The notes beneath the pieces were generated by a model that did no database searches, was not told the DNA's origin, and saw only the letters and a list, made by a program, of their open reading frames with translations. A program made the position numbers and the translations under genes. This document shows positions 1 to 9,050 of a stretch of DNA of 64,000 nt, piece after piece. Positions within the stretch are counted from its first letter, which is position 1, and the number at the start of each line of letters is the position of its first letter. This stretch comes from Allobranchiibius huperziae (GTDB lineage: Bacteria; Actinomycetota; Actinomycetes; Actinomycetales; Dermatophilaceae), in assembly GCF_013410455.1 (NCBI RefSeq), contig NZ_JACCFW010000001.1:1318929-1382928 (forward strand). Direction: 5' to 3'.

Positions 1-485
1 ACGGTCACCTTGATGCTGGTCGCTCCGTCGACGACGTGATTGTTGGTCAGCACCTCCCCGGTCGAGGTCAGCACCATTCCAGTGCCTGCGGCGGACGCGT
101 CCTGATAGCCCAGCACCGTGTCGATGTCGACGACACCCACCTCTTCGGCAGCCGTGGCCCGCGGAAGCGTTGAGGAAGCAGCGGTGGCGCTGGGGCCATT
201 GAGCTGACCGCGCGGTCCAGGTGCGGACCCGGAGCCACCTGACGGGGCGCCACCGGACCCTGCACCGCTCGAGACCTGGGGAACTACTGCCGACGGTGCC
301 GTCGGGCTGTGTTCAGCCCATACGGCGCCGCCGGCACCGATGGCGATCGCCGCCGCGATCCCCGCCGCAGCCAGTCCTCGCCCCCTGCGGTGCCCCGCGT
401 GTCTGCGATCGTGCCGGGTCTGGACCAGTGCGGAATCGCTGAAGTGCGCCCGGTAGGGACCGTCATCATGCGGGAACTGGGTCAT
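1..485 (-). CDS. HtrA/DegP-like S1C serine protease, 5' part (runs off window)
   Basis: I translated this gene by hand on the minus strand. It is open for 161 codons to the window edge. The ATG at 485 is fixed by an AGGAGG ribosome site at 491-496. Residues 1-38 are cytoplasmic and rich in His and Arg. A single hydrophobic segment lies at about 38-57, followed by a Ser/Gly/Pro linker to about 105. The protease core then begins (TGMVLTSTGEVLTNNHVV), with the catalytic His at about 150. This matches membrane-anchored trypsin-like S1C proteases (MucD/HtrA) that degrade misfolded envelope proteins. The catalytic Asp and Ser and any PDZ domain lie outside the window, so activity cannot be judged. 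Family call good, exact role unknown. Confidence 0.85.
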   Translation of the reverse strand, partial: MTQFPHDDGPYRAHFSDSALVQTRHDRRHAGHRRGRGLAAAGIAAAIAIGAGGAVWAEHSPTAPSAVVPQVSSGAGSGGAPSGGSGSAPGPRGQLNGPSATAASSTLPRATAAEEVGVVDIDTVLGYQDASAAGTGMVLTSTGEVLTNNHVVDGATSIKVT

Positions 486-777
486 TGCGGCCTCCTGCGG
501 CTGCTAGGCAGTGTCTCGACCCGCCGAGAGAGCGTCCGTGACAACATCCAGTAAGAGTCATCGACCCACTCATGGCATGTGGAAAGTGAGTGCGTCCGCT
601 GTGAGGGCTGCCGCTCGGCAAGTACGCCGATCGGCCTACCCGAGACCATGACACTCCTGAGTGGTGCCTCGTCGTGCGGAAGCTGAGATTCGTGGCGATT
701 CAGAACGACCGCAGGAGTCGATCTGTCAGTTGAAACGATGTCGGGACGCCTCGGAAAGGGGGAGCGCCGGCCGTACG

Positions 778-1416
778 TCAGTCGGTCGCGGGGGTGTTCG
801 GCGGCGCTGGGAGTCCGGCGCTGAACTGGTCGAAGGCTTCCTCGATGAGTTGGCGCAGGCCGAGCGTGGAGGTCGTCGCAGCCGCCCATATCTGCATGGC
901 GGACTTGACGGCGGCGATGGCGGCGGCGGCGGCGAGCCACGGGTACAGGTCCGTGGTGACGCTGGTGCCGGTGCGTGTCGCGATCGCGTCCCGCAGGGAT
1001 TCCTCGAGCTCATCGAACCGGGCCGTCTCGAATGGCCGCAACGAGGGGTACTGCAGGCTGAGGTCCATCTTGCGCAGGCTGAGCTCGAGCTCTTCGGGGC
1101 TGTGACCCACGACGAAATCGCTCAGCAGGGCGCGCAAGGAGAGCAACGGGTGCTCACCCGCGGGCCGTTCCTCGAACTCGCCCAGCAGTGTCTTCGACGG
1201 CTGGGTGCCCGCGGCCACGATGGCCTCCTCCTTGCAGAGGAAGTAGTTGGAGACCGTACGGGGCGAGACGAACGCGACTTTCGCGATCTCCTCGATGGTG
1301 ACGTTCTCCAAGCCCTTCTCCAGCGTCAGGTCGAGTGCAGCGTCTGCGATCGACTCGCGAGTTTGCTGTTTCTTTAACTCGCGCAGACCAGGAGTTTCCG
1401 TACCCATGACGGTCAC
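778..1416 (-). CDS. TetR/AcrR family transcriptional regulator
   Basis: The protein has 212 residues. An N-terminal helix-turn-helix lies at about residues 15-65 (TIEEIAKVAFVSPRTVSNYF is the recognition part). The C-terminal helical ligand domain is Ala-rich and not family-diagnostic. A GTG start at 1416 is preferred because GAGAGGA sits 6 nt upstream; an ATG three codons later is the alternative. It is transcribed towards the protease gene but is separated from it by about 290 nt, so a shared operon is uncertain. The ligand and targets are unknown. No transporter gene is adjacent that would suggest a drug-efflux role. Confidence 0.85.
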   Translation of the reverse strand: MTVMGTETPGLRELKKQQTRESIADAALDLTLEKGLENVTIEEIAKVAFVSPRTVSNYFLCKEEAIVAAGTQPSKTLLGEFEERPAGEHPLLSLRALLSDFVVGHSPEELELSLRKMDLSLQYPSLRPFETARFDELEESLRDAIATRTGTSVTTDLYPWLAAAAAIAAVKSAMQIWAAATTSTLGLRQLIEEAFDQFSAGLPAPPNTPATD

Positions 1417-1844
1417 TATAGATCCTCTCGAGCGTAGTGTGCAGATATTGCAACGTTACGCGTCGCGCATCATTGCGCCTAGGAGGATCGCCGCTGTCAT
1501 CTCAGATGTCGCAGATCGATACCAGGAGTTCCTGCTCGTCCTGGTAGCGACCGCCCCGCTCATCGCGCGATGCGATCGGCCATGCGTCGAGCGGGGACAT
1601 GGAGTCGAATCAATCTGTTAGAGAACATGATTCGGTCCCGCGCGCCGTGATCTTCCGCAGTCAGCCGGCCCGTCTCGGGAGACGCTGAGCCGTCGTCTGT
1701 GCAGTCGGAGCAAAGATGCCTAGAACTAAACCTTGCGCAGACAGCAAACTTATGGAACGCTCACCGCCGACGCAGATTCGCCAGAGTCGGCGCCTACTCA
1801 CGAAAGATCCGGCGACGACCGGTTCACAACCTAGGAGATCCGAA
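1417..1844. other. Intergenic region between tetR and flp, no gene seen
   Basis: No convincing gene is seen in these 428 bases. The reading frame that extends the pilin upstream to 1716 lacks a ribosome site and pilin-like composition. The region must hold the divergent promoters for tetR and the pilus locus. I could not assign hexamers with confidence. Confidence 0.5.
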
Positions 1845-2051
1845 ATGAACGCTGCTGCCGCGTACTTCTTCACCACCCTGGTCGGTCTTCAGGACCGCCT
1901 GCAGACCCGCAAGGAGCGCGGCGCGACGGCCGTGGAGTACGGCCTGCTGGTCGGCCTCATCGCGGTCGCCATCATCGCGTCCATCGGTCTCCTCAGCACC
2001 CAGATCCAGAACATGTTCTCCTCCGCCGCGACCAGCCTCACTGGAAAGTGA
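1845..2051 (+). CDS. flp: Flp family type IVb pilin
   Basis: A 68-residue pilin precursor that forms the Flp/Tad pilus. A short charged leader ends in a prepilin peptidase site. Cleavage is expected after the Gly in ERGATAVEYGLL (about residue 26), leaving a mature N-terminus with the conserved Glu at +5, followed by a hydrophobic stretch (VGLIAVAIIASIGLL) that drives assembly. The start is fixed by AGGAG at 1833-1837, 7 nt before the ATG. It is the first gene of the tad locus. A perfect hairpin follows at 2088-2116, which would let the pilin transcript accumulate over the machinery genes. Confidence 0.93.
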   Translation: MNAAAAYFFTTLVGLQDRLQTRKERGATAVEYGLLVGLIAVAIIASIGLLSTQIQNMFSSAATSLTGK

Positions 2052-2087
2052 CGCGTAGCTCCTAGCAGCAGTCGATGGGTGATCCAG

Positions 2088-2116
2088 GCGCCGCGGTCCC
2101 GCTGGGACCGCGGCGC
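2088..2116 (+). terminator. 13-bp hairpin after flp (attenuator or mRNA stabiliser)
   Basis: A perfect inverted repeat. The left arm GCGCCGCGGTCCC (2088-2100) and the right arm GGGACCGCGGCGC (2104-2116) flank a 3-nt loop. No T-run follows, so partial termination or 3'-end protection of the pilin mRNA is more likely than full termination. The tadE ribosome site begins 15 nt downstream. Confidence 0.75.
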
Positions 2117-2143
2117 TTGGCGCGTAACCGAGGGAGGTTGGAC

Positions 2144-2548
2144 ATGAAGGGACGAAGGCGTCGGCTTCGCGAGCGCGGCGCGGCTGCGGTGGAGTTCGCC
2201 CTGGTGGCCCCCCTCCTGATCCTGCTCGCCGGGGGGATCATGGAGTTCGGCCGCGCCTACGAGGCGCAGACCACGCTGTCGGGTGCAGCGCGGGCAAGCG
2301 TGCGCGTGATGGCGCTGAGCAACGATCCGACGGCTGCCCGCACCGCCGCCAAAAGTGTGGCGTCGTCATCTTCGATCACTCTGTCGGACAGTCAGATCGC
2401 GGTATCTCCGGCGAGTTGCGCGACCAGCGGTGCGACGCCGCCCGCGACAGCCACGGTCACCATCTCCTACCCACTCCACTTCTTCACGAATCTGTTCGGT
2501 ACCGGCGTCACGCTGACCGGCAGGGGAAGCATGCGATGCAACGGCTGA
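2144..2548 (+). CDS. tadE: TadE-like pilus assembly protein (pseudopilin)
   Basis: A 134-residue protein with a basic leader followed by RERGAAAVEFALVAPLLILL. This is the TadE-type N-terminal segment with a Glu at +5 of a pilin-like cleavage site and one membrane helix. The rest is a small periplasmic domain with two Cys. AGGGAGG at 2131-2137 places the start at the ATG 2144; an upstream ATG at 2075 would lie inside the hairpin. It overlaps the next gene by 13 nt. TadE-type proteins act as minor pilins in Flp pilus assembly. Confidence 0.88.
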   Translation: MKGRRRRLRERGAAAVEFALVAPLLILLAGGIMEFGRAYEAQTTLSGAARASVRVMALSNDPTAARTAAKSVASSSSITLSDSQIAVSPASCATSGATPPATATVTISYPLHFFTNLFGTGVTLTGRGSMRCNG

Positions 2549-3480
2549 CGCAGGAGCGAGGAGCGGTATCGGTCGTCGTGGCGCTGCTGATGGTCCCACT
2601 GCTGGGATTCGCGGCACTCTCCATCGACATCGCGGGTATGTGGTCCGAGCAGCAGCAGCTGCAGAGCGGCGCGGATGCCGGCGCGCTGGCCGTCGCCCAG
2701 GACTGCGCCCGCAACAACTGCCAGACCCCCTCGCAGACGGTGCAGACGATGGCGACGGCCAATGTGAACGACGGCCTGGCAACGGCCACCGTGACGCCCG
2801 GGGTCACCCCGACCAGCGGTCAGGTGACGGTGTCGAACGCCGGCGTCCGTCACTATCTCTTCGCCGAGGTGCTCGGGCACTCGCAGGCCACGATCACCAC
2901 GACCGCCACCGCGGGGTGGGGGTCGCCCACCGGCGGGACGGCGGCCCTGCCGCTCACCTTCTCGATCTGCGAGTTCAATGCCCAGACCGGGGGCGGCCTG
3001 CCCTCCGGCACCACGACCAGGGTGATCTACTTCACGAAGTCGTCCGGCACCAACTGCACGGGCCCTTCGCACAACGCCGTTCCCGGCGGGTTCGGCTGGG
3101 TCACACCGGACTCCGGGACGTGCAGCGCTACCAGCTCCACCAGCTCCATGCTGTCGTCCTCGACGGGATCATCGGTGCCGGGTGGCTGCACTGCGGCGAA
3201 CATCGCGGCACAGCAGGGCCAGGTGGTGCTGCTGCCGATCTTCGACCAGGCGTCCGGCAACGGTGCGAACGCCTCGTACCACGTCTACGGCTACGCCGCC
3301 TTCCGCTTGGTCGGGTACAACTTCAAATCCAAGTACACCTTCAACGCCAGCGAGTGCCTCAAGCCGAACGTCGACTGCATCAAGGGCTACTTCCTGCAGT
3401 TCGTGGACATGAACTCCGCCTTCCACTACGGCAGCGGGGCGCCCAATCTCGGCGCCTCCGTAGTCACCCTTACGAAGTAG
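2536..3480 (+). CDS. TadG-like pilus assembly protein
   Basis: A 314-residue protein. The N-terminus (ERGAVSVVVALLMVPLLGFA) is the Flp-assembly TadE/G-like segment, followed by DIAGMWSEQQQLQSGADAGA, typical of the putative Flp-pilus assembly TadG N-terminal domain. The C-terminal 200 residues form an exported domain with six or more Cys and Ser/Thr-rich parts. AGGGGAAG at 2522-2529 supports the ATG at 2536, overlapping tadE. Predicted inner-membrane anchored, facing outward, with a role in pilus anchoring or assembly. The exact counterpart in other tad loci is uncertain because this family diverges quickly. Confidence 0.85.
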   Translation: MQRLTQERGAVSVVVALLMVPLLGFAALSIDIAGMWSEQQQLQSGADAGALAVAQDCARNNCQTPSQTVQTMATANVNDGLATATVTPGVTPTSGQVTVSNAGVRHYLFAEVLGHSQATITTTATAGWGSPTGGTAALPLTFSICEFNAQTGGGLPSGTTTRVIYFTKSSGTNCTGPSHNAVPGGFGWVTPDSGTCSATSSTSSMLSSSTGSSVPGGCTAANIAAQQGQVVLLPIFDQASGNGANASYHVYGYAAFRLVGYNFKSKYTFNASECLKPNVDCIKGYFLQFVDMNSAFHYGSGAPNLGASVVTLTK

Positions 3481-3494
3481 AAAGACACCTGCTC

Positions 3495-4232
3495 GTGAGA
3501 CGTCGCATCATCGCCGCTGTAGCGGCCGTCCTGCTGGCCCTGGTGGGGGCCGTCCTGCTCTTGTCCTACGTCGCCGGTGCAGACCGGCGCGCCGCCGCGG
3601 GGATGCAGACCACTCCGGTTCTGGTCGCCACTTCGGCCATCCCCAAGGGCACGGCAGTTGCGAAAGTGCGGGATATGGCGGTCCTGAAGTCGCTTCCGAG
3701 GACAGCGGTGGCCGCCGGCACGCTATCCAGCCTCGCCTCGGTCAGCGGTCAGGTCACCACCACCGACATTCAACCGGGCGAGCAAGTGTTCGCAAGCAAC
3801 TTCGCGGATCGCAAAACCCTCCTCGCCCCTGGCCAGGTCACTGTCCCCAACGGGATGCAGCAGATCTCGGTGATGCTTGAGTCGGAGCGGGTGCTCGGAG
3901 GCCACCTCAGTGCGGGCAGCACTGTCGGGGTGTTCATCTCGTTGAAAGACAAGACGCAGACGGGGTACACCCATCTGACCTTGCAGAAGGTGCTCGTCAC
4001 CGCCGTCCAAGGCACCGCGCCCACCGCCTCGCCCACGACCGACGGTTCGCCCACCCCGTCAGCCCAACCGGCGTACACCGGCAACGTGATGGTGACGCTC
4101 GCCCTCATGGCACCGGACGCGGAGAAGGTCGTGTACGCCGCCGAGTACGGCACCATCTGGCTCTCGCTCGAACCTTCGAGCGCGAAGGAAGGCGGCACCC
4201 GCATCGTGGCCCCGGGGAACGTGTACAAGTGA
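3495..4232 (+). CDS. cpaB: CpaB/RcpC-type Flp pilus assembly protein (SAF domain)
   Basis: A 245-residue protein starting at a GTG (3495) 14 nt after the preceding gene. An N-terminal membrane helix (about 4-28) is followed by a SAF domain (about 45-110; VLVATSAIPKGTAV) and a RcpC/CpaB C-terminal domain with a Pro/Ser/Thr-rich insert at about 180-200. CpaB proteins sit on the outer face of the membrane and bind cell-wall glycans or stabilise the pilus channel. The stop overlaps the cpaE start (GTGA). Confidence 0.87.
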   Translation: MRRRIIAAVAAVLLALVGAVLLLSYVAGADRRAAAGMQTTPVLVATSAIPKGTAVAKVRDMAVLKSLPRTAVAAGTLSSLASVSGQVTTTDIQPGEQVFASNFADRKTLLAPGQVTVPNGMQQISVMLESERVLGGHLSAGSTVGVFISLKDKTQTGYTHLTLQKVLVTAVQGTAPTASPTTDGSPTPSAQPAYTGNVMVTLALMAPDAEKVVYAAEYGTIWLSLEPSSAKEGGTRIVAPGNVYK

Positions 4233-5605
4233 ACGACATCGTCCTGGCGACCGCCTCAGCCGACCTCGAGGAGCGGGTGCGCCGCGCCACCGGGGGTAGG
4301 GCCCGCTGCCTGCCACCCGGCCCTCTCCCGGTCGATCCGGCCCACCTGTTCCGGCAACTCGCCGACGGCCCGAGGCCGGAGGTCGTCATGCTCGACGACA
4401 CCGCCGCCGCTCCCGGCCAGGCGTTGGCGCTGGCGGATCTCTTGCAGCGGCAGTGCCCCGACATCGCCGTCGTGTTGGTCAGCGATGCAGGCGACGAGAT
4501 CGCCCTGCCGGCCATGCGCGCCGGCGTGCGTGACGTCCTCGATCCCGGCGCGGAGGAGCCGCACATCCGGTGGGTGCTCGAACGCGCCGGCCACTTGGCC
4601 CGTCAGCCCCACGCGTTCGCTGCAGCCGGTCCCGCCACCGCAGTTACGCAGGCAGGCCGTCGAGACGGACGGGTGATCGGTGTCGTGTCCCCGAAGGGTG
4701 GCGTCGGCAAGACCACGGTCGCGACCAACCTGGCTATCGGACTGGCACAGAAGACGTCTCTGCCCACCGTTCTGGTGGACTTGGATGTCCAGTTCGGCGA
4801 CGTGGCCAGCGCGTTGAACCTGGACCCGGAACACTCTCTGGTCGAGACCGTCGATGGGCCCGCCACCCGCGACACGATGGTGCTGAAGACCTTCCTGACC
4901 CAGCATGCCAGCGGCCTGTACGTGATCTGCGGGCCGCCGACGCCGGCCGCCGCCGACAACGTCACCGGGCAGGACGTGAGTCGGCTGCTGGAGATGCTGG
5001 CTTCGGAGTTCGCGTACGTGGTGGTGGACACCGCCCCTGGTTTGTCCGAGCACACCCTGGCCGCACTGGACCGCAGTACCGACCTCGTCCTGATGACCAG
5101 CATGGACGTGCCCGGTGTCCGCGGCCTGCGCAAGGAACTGGACATTCTCGGTGAGCTGGAGATGATCCCGGAGCGACACACGGTGCTGCTCAACATGGCC
5201 GATCGCCGCAGCGGCCTCTCGACCGCTGACGTCGAGGCCACGATCCGTACAGGCGTGGATTTCGTCCTCCCCCGATCCAAGGCGGTCCCGACCTCGGTGA
5301 ACCAGGGCATCCCGCTGCTGCAGAGCGGCGTACGTGACCCGATGACCAAGCAGCTGCGACGACTGGTCGAACAGTTCGTCGACTTGGCCGCACCGGCTGT
5401 AAAGGCTGTGCCGACCGAGGTGCGCGCCCCGAGGCAGGCTCCTGCCGTCGTGGCACCTCGGCCCGTGCCCATTGCGGCCATGTCGAAGGGGCCCGAGCCG
5501 GCTCCGGCTGTACCGCGGAAACCCTCGCCGAAGAGGCCCGCGCTCAAGCGAACCTCGGTGATCGGCCGGCACCGGGCGAGGGCACGGGCGCGGTGGGCGC
5601 GATGA
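4229..5605 (+). CDS. cpaE: CpaE/TadZ-like ATPase, pilus localisation
   Basis: A 458-residue protein in three parts: a receiver-like N-terminal domain (about 1-125), a MinD/ParA-type ATPase with deviant Walker A SPKGGVGKTTVATNLAIGLA (about 154-173), and a basic Pro/Ala/Lys-rich tail after about 390. The ATPase also shows VVVDTAPGLSE (Walker B) and DLDVQFGD (switch). TadZ/CpaE proteins position the Tad apparatus, often at a cell pole. The gene is coupled by 4-nt overlaps to cpaB (GTGA) and tadA (ATGA). Confidence 0.92.
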   Translation: MNDIVLATASADLEERVRRATGGRARCLPPGPLPVDPAHLFRQLADGPRPEVVMLDDTAAAPGQALALADLLQRQCPDIAVVLVSDAGDEIALPAMRAGVRDVLDPGAEEPHIRWVLERAGHLARQPHAFAAAGPATAVTQAGRRDGRVIGVVSPKGGVGKTTVATNLAIGLAQKTSLPTVLVDLDVQFGDVASALNLDPEHSLVETVDGPATRDTMVLKTFLTQHASGLYVICGPPTPAAADNVTGQDVSRLLEMLASEFAYVVVDTAPGLSEHTLAALDRSTDLVLMTSMDVPGVRGLRKELDILGELEMIPERHTVLLNMADRRSGLSTADVEATIRTGVDFVLPRSKAVPTSVNQGIPLLQSGVRDPMTKQLRRLVEQFVDLAAPAVKAVPTEVRAPRQAPAVVAPRPVPIAAMSKGPEPAPAVPRKPSPKRPALKRTSVIGRHRARARARWAR

Positions 5606-7131
5606 GCCTGTCCGAACGGCTCGACGCTGCCCGCGCGCAGAAGGGCGACCCGGGGAGTCGACCGGTGCCCGAGGGTGGTGACCGGTCGGTTCCGGCTGCC
5701 GTCGCGCCGCAGGTGTCCCCGCCGGCCGCGACCCCGGGGGAGCGGACGGCCCCCCTCGAGCGAACTACGTTCCACGGGCACACGCCCAACCTGACGGTGA
5801 AGCCGAAACTGACGCCCGCGCACGTCGCTGCAGCTCCGCCGATCGACGCGCTGGCGAAGCTGAAGGACCGCGCGAACACCGCGCTGTTCGAACGGATGGG
5901 CGCGCGGCTCAACGACCCCAACCTCACCCAGGACCAGCTCCACGCGCTCGTCCATAGCGAACTCAACCGGGTGGTGGACGAGGAGAAGGTCCCGCTGACC
6001 AAGGGCGAGCGGCGTCGACTCGTCGACGAACTGCAGGACGACGCCACCGGGCACGGCCCGTTGCAGCGACTGCTGGACGACCCCACGATCACCGAGATCA
6101 TGGTGAACGGTCCGGACAACGTGTACGTCGAGCAGGCGGGAAAGCTGACGCGTAGCAGTGCGCACTTCACCTCTGAGGAGCAGCTGCGCAGGATCATCGA
6201 GCGCATCGTCTCCCGGGTCGGGCGCCGCATCGACGAGTCGTCACCGTTGGTGGATGCCCGGCTCGCCGACGGCTCCCGCGTCAATGCGGTGATCCCGCCG
6301 CTGGCCTTCAGCGGCTCGTCACTGACGATCCGCAAGTTCTCCAAGGACCCGTTCCAGGTCGATGACCTCATCAGCTTCGGGACGATGTCGCCGGAGATGG
6401 CCGAACTGCTGCACGCCTGCGTCGAGGCGCGGCTGAACATCATCGTCTCCGGTGGTACCGGCACCGGTAAGACCACCTTGCTGAACGTGCTGTCGTCCTT
6501 CATCCCCGAGGGCGATCGGATCATCACGATCGAGGACGCAGCGGAACTGCAGTTGCAGCAGGAGCACGTCGTCCGCCTGGAGAGCCGTCCACCGAACATC
6601 GAGGGCAAGGGCGAGATCAGTATCCGCGAGTTGGTGCGCAACTCCCTGCGGATGCGTCCCGATCGGATCGTGGTCGGCGAGGTGCGTGGCGGGGAGAGCC
6701 TGGACATGCTGCAAGCCATGAACACCGGCCACGACGGGTCGCTGTCCACCGTGCACGCCAACTCACCGCGTGACGCCATCGCGCGCCTGGAAACCCTGGT
6801 GCTCATGGCCGGGATGGACCTGCCATTGCGGGCGATCCGCGAGCAGATCGCCTCCGCAGTCGACGTCATCGTGCAGTTGACCCGCATGCGGGACGGGACC
6901 CGTCGGGTCACCGCGGTCACGGAGGTGCAGGGCATGGAGGGCCAGATCGTCACCCTGCAGGACGCCTTCCTCTTCGACTACTCCGCGGGCGTCGACGCCA
7001 GTGGCCATTTCCTGGGCAAGTCGCGCCCGACCGGGGTCCGCCCGCGTTTCACCGATCGCTTCACCGAGCTGGGCATCACGATCTCCCCGCGCGTGTTCGG
7101 TGTCCCGACCACTGCGCGACCGGCGCGATGA
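5602..7131 (+). CDS. tadA: TadA/CpaF secretion ATPase
   Basis: A 509-residue GspE/VirB11-type hexameric ATPase that powers Flp pilus extension and probably retraction. The Walker A motif SGGTGTGKTTLLN lies at about residue 284, the Asp box around IITIEDAAELQL, Walker B at RPDRIVVGEVRGGE, and the His box at GHDGSLSTVHANS. The N-terminal 90 residues are a Pro-rich linker. The ATG at 5602 overlaps the cpaE stop (ATGA); a GTG three codons earlier (5593) is possible. It is the core motor of the locus. Confidence 0.95.
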   Translation: MSLSERLDAARAQKGDPGSRPVPEGGDRSVPAAVAPQVSPPAATPGERTAPLERTTFHGHTPNLTVKPKLTPAHVAAAPPIDALAKLKDRANTALFERMGARLNDPNLTQDQLHALVHSELNRVVDEEKVPLTKGERRRLVDELQDDATGHGPLQRLLDDPTITEIMVNGPDNVYVEQAGKLTRSSAHFTSEEQLRRIIERIVSRVGRRIDESSPLVDARLADGSRVNAVIPPLAFSGSSLTIRKFSKDPFQVDDLISFGTMSPEMAELLHACVEARLNIIVSGGTGTGKTTLLNVLSSFIPEGDRIITIEDAAELQLQQEHVVRLESRPPNIEGKGEISIRELVRNSLRMRPDRIVVGEVRGGESLDMLQAMNTGHDGSLSTVHANSPRDAIARLETLVLMAGMDLPLRAIREQIASAVDVIVQLTRMRDGTRRVTAVTEVQGMEGQIVTLQDAFLFDYSAGVDASGHFLGKSRPTGVRPRFTDRFTELGITISPRVFGVPTTARPAR

Positions 7132-8081
7132 ATTCGCCGTTGGCGTCCGGCGCCGCCGCCGCTGGTGTGGGGGCGTGCACCCTTGCGCTGCTCGTTGGGC
7201 TGTACGTGATGCTGGCTCCCGGTCCCGTCCGCCTGCCGAGGGAGCGTCGGCGTCCGGGTACGGATGCCGGTCCCAGTGCCCTGACCAGCGCGACCGCCGC
7301 GGCCACCAGTTTCATCGATAATCTGCTGCGTCGGCATGGTGGCGGCCGTTCCGCGGCGGCAGCCCTGGAACGCGCGGGGCTGAGAGTCGGCGTCCAGGAC
7401 TTCATCCTGATGGTGTGCGCCGCCGCTTTGGCCTCGGCGGCGCTCGGATTGCTCCTGCTCGGACCGCTGCTCGGGATCGGCCTGGCGCTGGTGGTGGCTC
7501 TGATGGCCAAGCTCTGGCTGGGACGGCTGGCCGCACGCCGTCAGGGCAAGTTCGCCGACCAGCTCGAGGACTCCCTCCAATTGCTGGCCAGCGGTCTGCG
7601 CGCCGGGCACAGTCTGCTCCAGGCGCTGGATTCTGTGTCGCGCGAGGCCGACGAGCCGACAGCGGGGGAGTTCTCCCGCATCATCAACGAGACTCGCATG
7701 GGCCGTGACCTGAGCCTTGCACTGGATGAGACCGGTAAACGTCTGCAGAGTGAGGACTTCGTCTGGGTGACACAGGCGATCGCGATCAACCGGGAGGTGG
7801 GCGGGAACCTCGCGGAGGTGCTCGACGGCGTCGGTCGTACGATCCGTGAGCGCAACCAGATCCGTCGACAGGTCAAGGCGCTCAGCGCCGAAGGCAAACT
7901 GTCCGCATACGTGCTCATAGCGTTGCCTTTCGGGATCGTGGCGTTTCTCGCCGTGTCCAATCCTGCCTACATCGCCAAGTTCACTCAGAGCGCGATCGGC
8001 TACGCCCTCTTGGGCGTCGCGGGTCTGCTGTTGGTCGTCGGAACCCTGTGGCTGCGCAAGGTGGTCAGCTTCAAATTCTGA
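7128..8081 (+). CDS. tadB: TadB, Flp pilus platform protein
   Basis: A 317-residue inner-membrane protein with an N-terminal helix (about 8-30), a membrane pair around 90-130, a type II secretion F domain (about 145-265; LEDSLQLLASGLRAGHSLLQ) and two C-terminal helices. It forms the platform with TadC on which the TadA ATPase acts. The start overlaps the tadA stop (ATGA). Length is normal for the family. Confidence 0.92.
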   Translation: MNSPLASGAAAAGVGACTLALLVGLYVMLAPGPVRLPRERRRPGTDAGPSALTSATAAATSFIDNLLRRHGGGRSAAAALERAGLRVGVQDFILMVCAAALASAALGLLLLGPLLGIGLALVVALMAKLWLGRLAARRQGKFADQLEDSLQLLASGLRAGHSLLQALDSVSREADEPTAGEFSRIINETRMGRDLSLALDETGKRLQSEDFVWVTQAIAINREVGGNLAEVLDGVGRTIRERNQIRRQVKALSAEGKLSAYVLIALPFGIVAFLAVSNPAYIAKFTQSAIGYALLGVAGLLLVVGTLWLRKVVSFKF

Positions 8082-8119
8082 GTTCGTGCATCGCCGTGCG
8101 TTCAATGAAGGGAGTACCC

Positions 8120-9019
8120 GTGTCGCCCATGGTCGTTGCCGGCATCAGCGCCTGCAGTCTGTCGTTGGGGCTGCTGTGCTGGGCTGTGCTTGCTCGCTCG
8201 GACGGCACGCACCAACGTGCCGTGTCGAACCTGGCGCGAGGCTTCACCGCTGCCGAGGGCGGACTTGCTGAAGGGACTGTCAGTTCTCTGGCTCCTGTCC
8301 CAGCGGGTCACCTCGTCCGGCGTCTGACGCCGCCCGGTTCGATCCGTCGGCTCGAGCGGCTGCTGGCCCGGGCGGGCCGACCGCCCGCCTGGCCCGTGGA
8401 TCGACTGCTCGGCGCGAAGCTCCTCCTCGCACCGCTCACTGCGATCCTGAGTGTTCTCTACATCAGTTCGAACTCGGGTGCGATGCCACTGATGATCGGG
8501 ATGGTGTGCACGATCGTCGTGTACTTCCTGCCCGAACTGCTGCTGCACAGCAGGGGCCAGGAGCGGTCCAAGGCGATCGCTCTCGAACTAGCCGACACCC
8601 TCGACCAGATGACCATCGCCGTCGAAGCCGGTCTCGGCTTCGACTCGGCCATGGCCAGGGCGGCCAGCAACGGCAAGGGACCGCTGGGACAGGAACTGGT
8701 CCGCACCCTGCAGGACATTCAGGTGGGCATGTCCCGTAAGGAAGCTTACGAGGGACTCGCGGAGCGCGCCGCCGTCTCGGATCTGCGCAAGTTCGTCCGC
8801 GCCGTCGTTCAGGCCGACAAGTACGGTGTCGCCGTCGCCGACGTGCTGCGGACCCAGGCCGCCGAGATGCGGATGAAACGACGCCAGCGCGCCGAGGAGA
8901 AGGCGATGCAGATCCCTGTCAAAGTGCTCTTTCCGCTGATGATGTGCATCCTGCCGGTGCTCTTCATCGTGCTGCTCGGCCCGGCGGCCATGGACATGAT
9001 GAAGGCCTTCAGCCACTGA
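8120..9019 (+). CDS. tadC: TadC, Flp pilus platform protein
   Basis: A 299-residue type II secretion F family membrane protein. An N-terminal helix is followed by a helix pair (about 95-140), the T2SF domain (LADTLDQMTIAVEAGLGFDS) and a C-terminal helix (FPLMMCILPVLFIVLLGP). The GTG at 8120 is chosen because GAAGGGAG at 8107-8114 sits 5 nt upstream; an ATG at 8105 would be a five-residue extension without a ribosome site. It partners TadB. Confidence 0.9.
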   Translation: MSPMVVAGISACSLSLGLLCWAVLARSDGTHQRAVSNLARGFTAAEGGLAEGTVSSLAPVPAGHLVRRLTPPGSIRRLERLLARAGRPPAWPVDRLLGAKLLLAPLTAILSVLYISSNSGAMPLMIGMVCTIVVYFLPELLLHSRGQERSKAIALELADTLDQMTIAVEAGLGFDSAMARAASNGKGPLGQELVRTLQDIQVGMSRKEAYEGLAERAAVSDLRKFVRAVVQADKYGVAVADVLRTQAAEMRMKRRQRAEEKAMQIPVKVLFPLMMCILPVLFIVLLGPAAMDMMKAFSH

Positions 9020-9050
9020 TCGTGCACGAATCGATGCGAAAGGGGCGAGA

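Noticed and set aside
1716-1844. Upstream extension of the Flp pilin frame
   Set aside because: AGGAG at 1833 and the normal short prepilin leader place the start at 1845.
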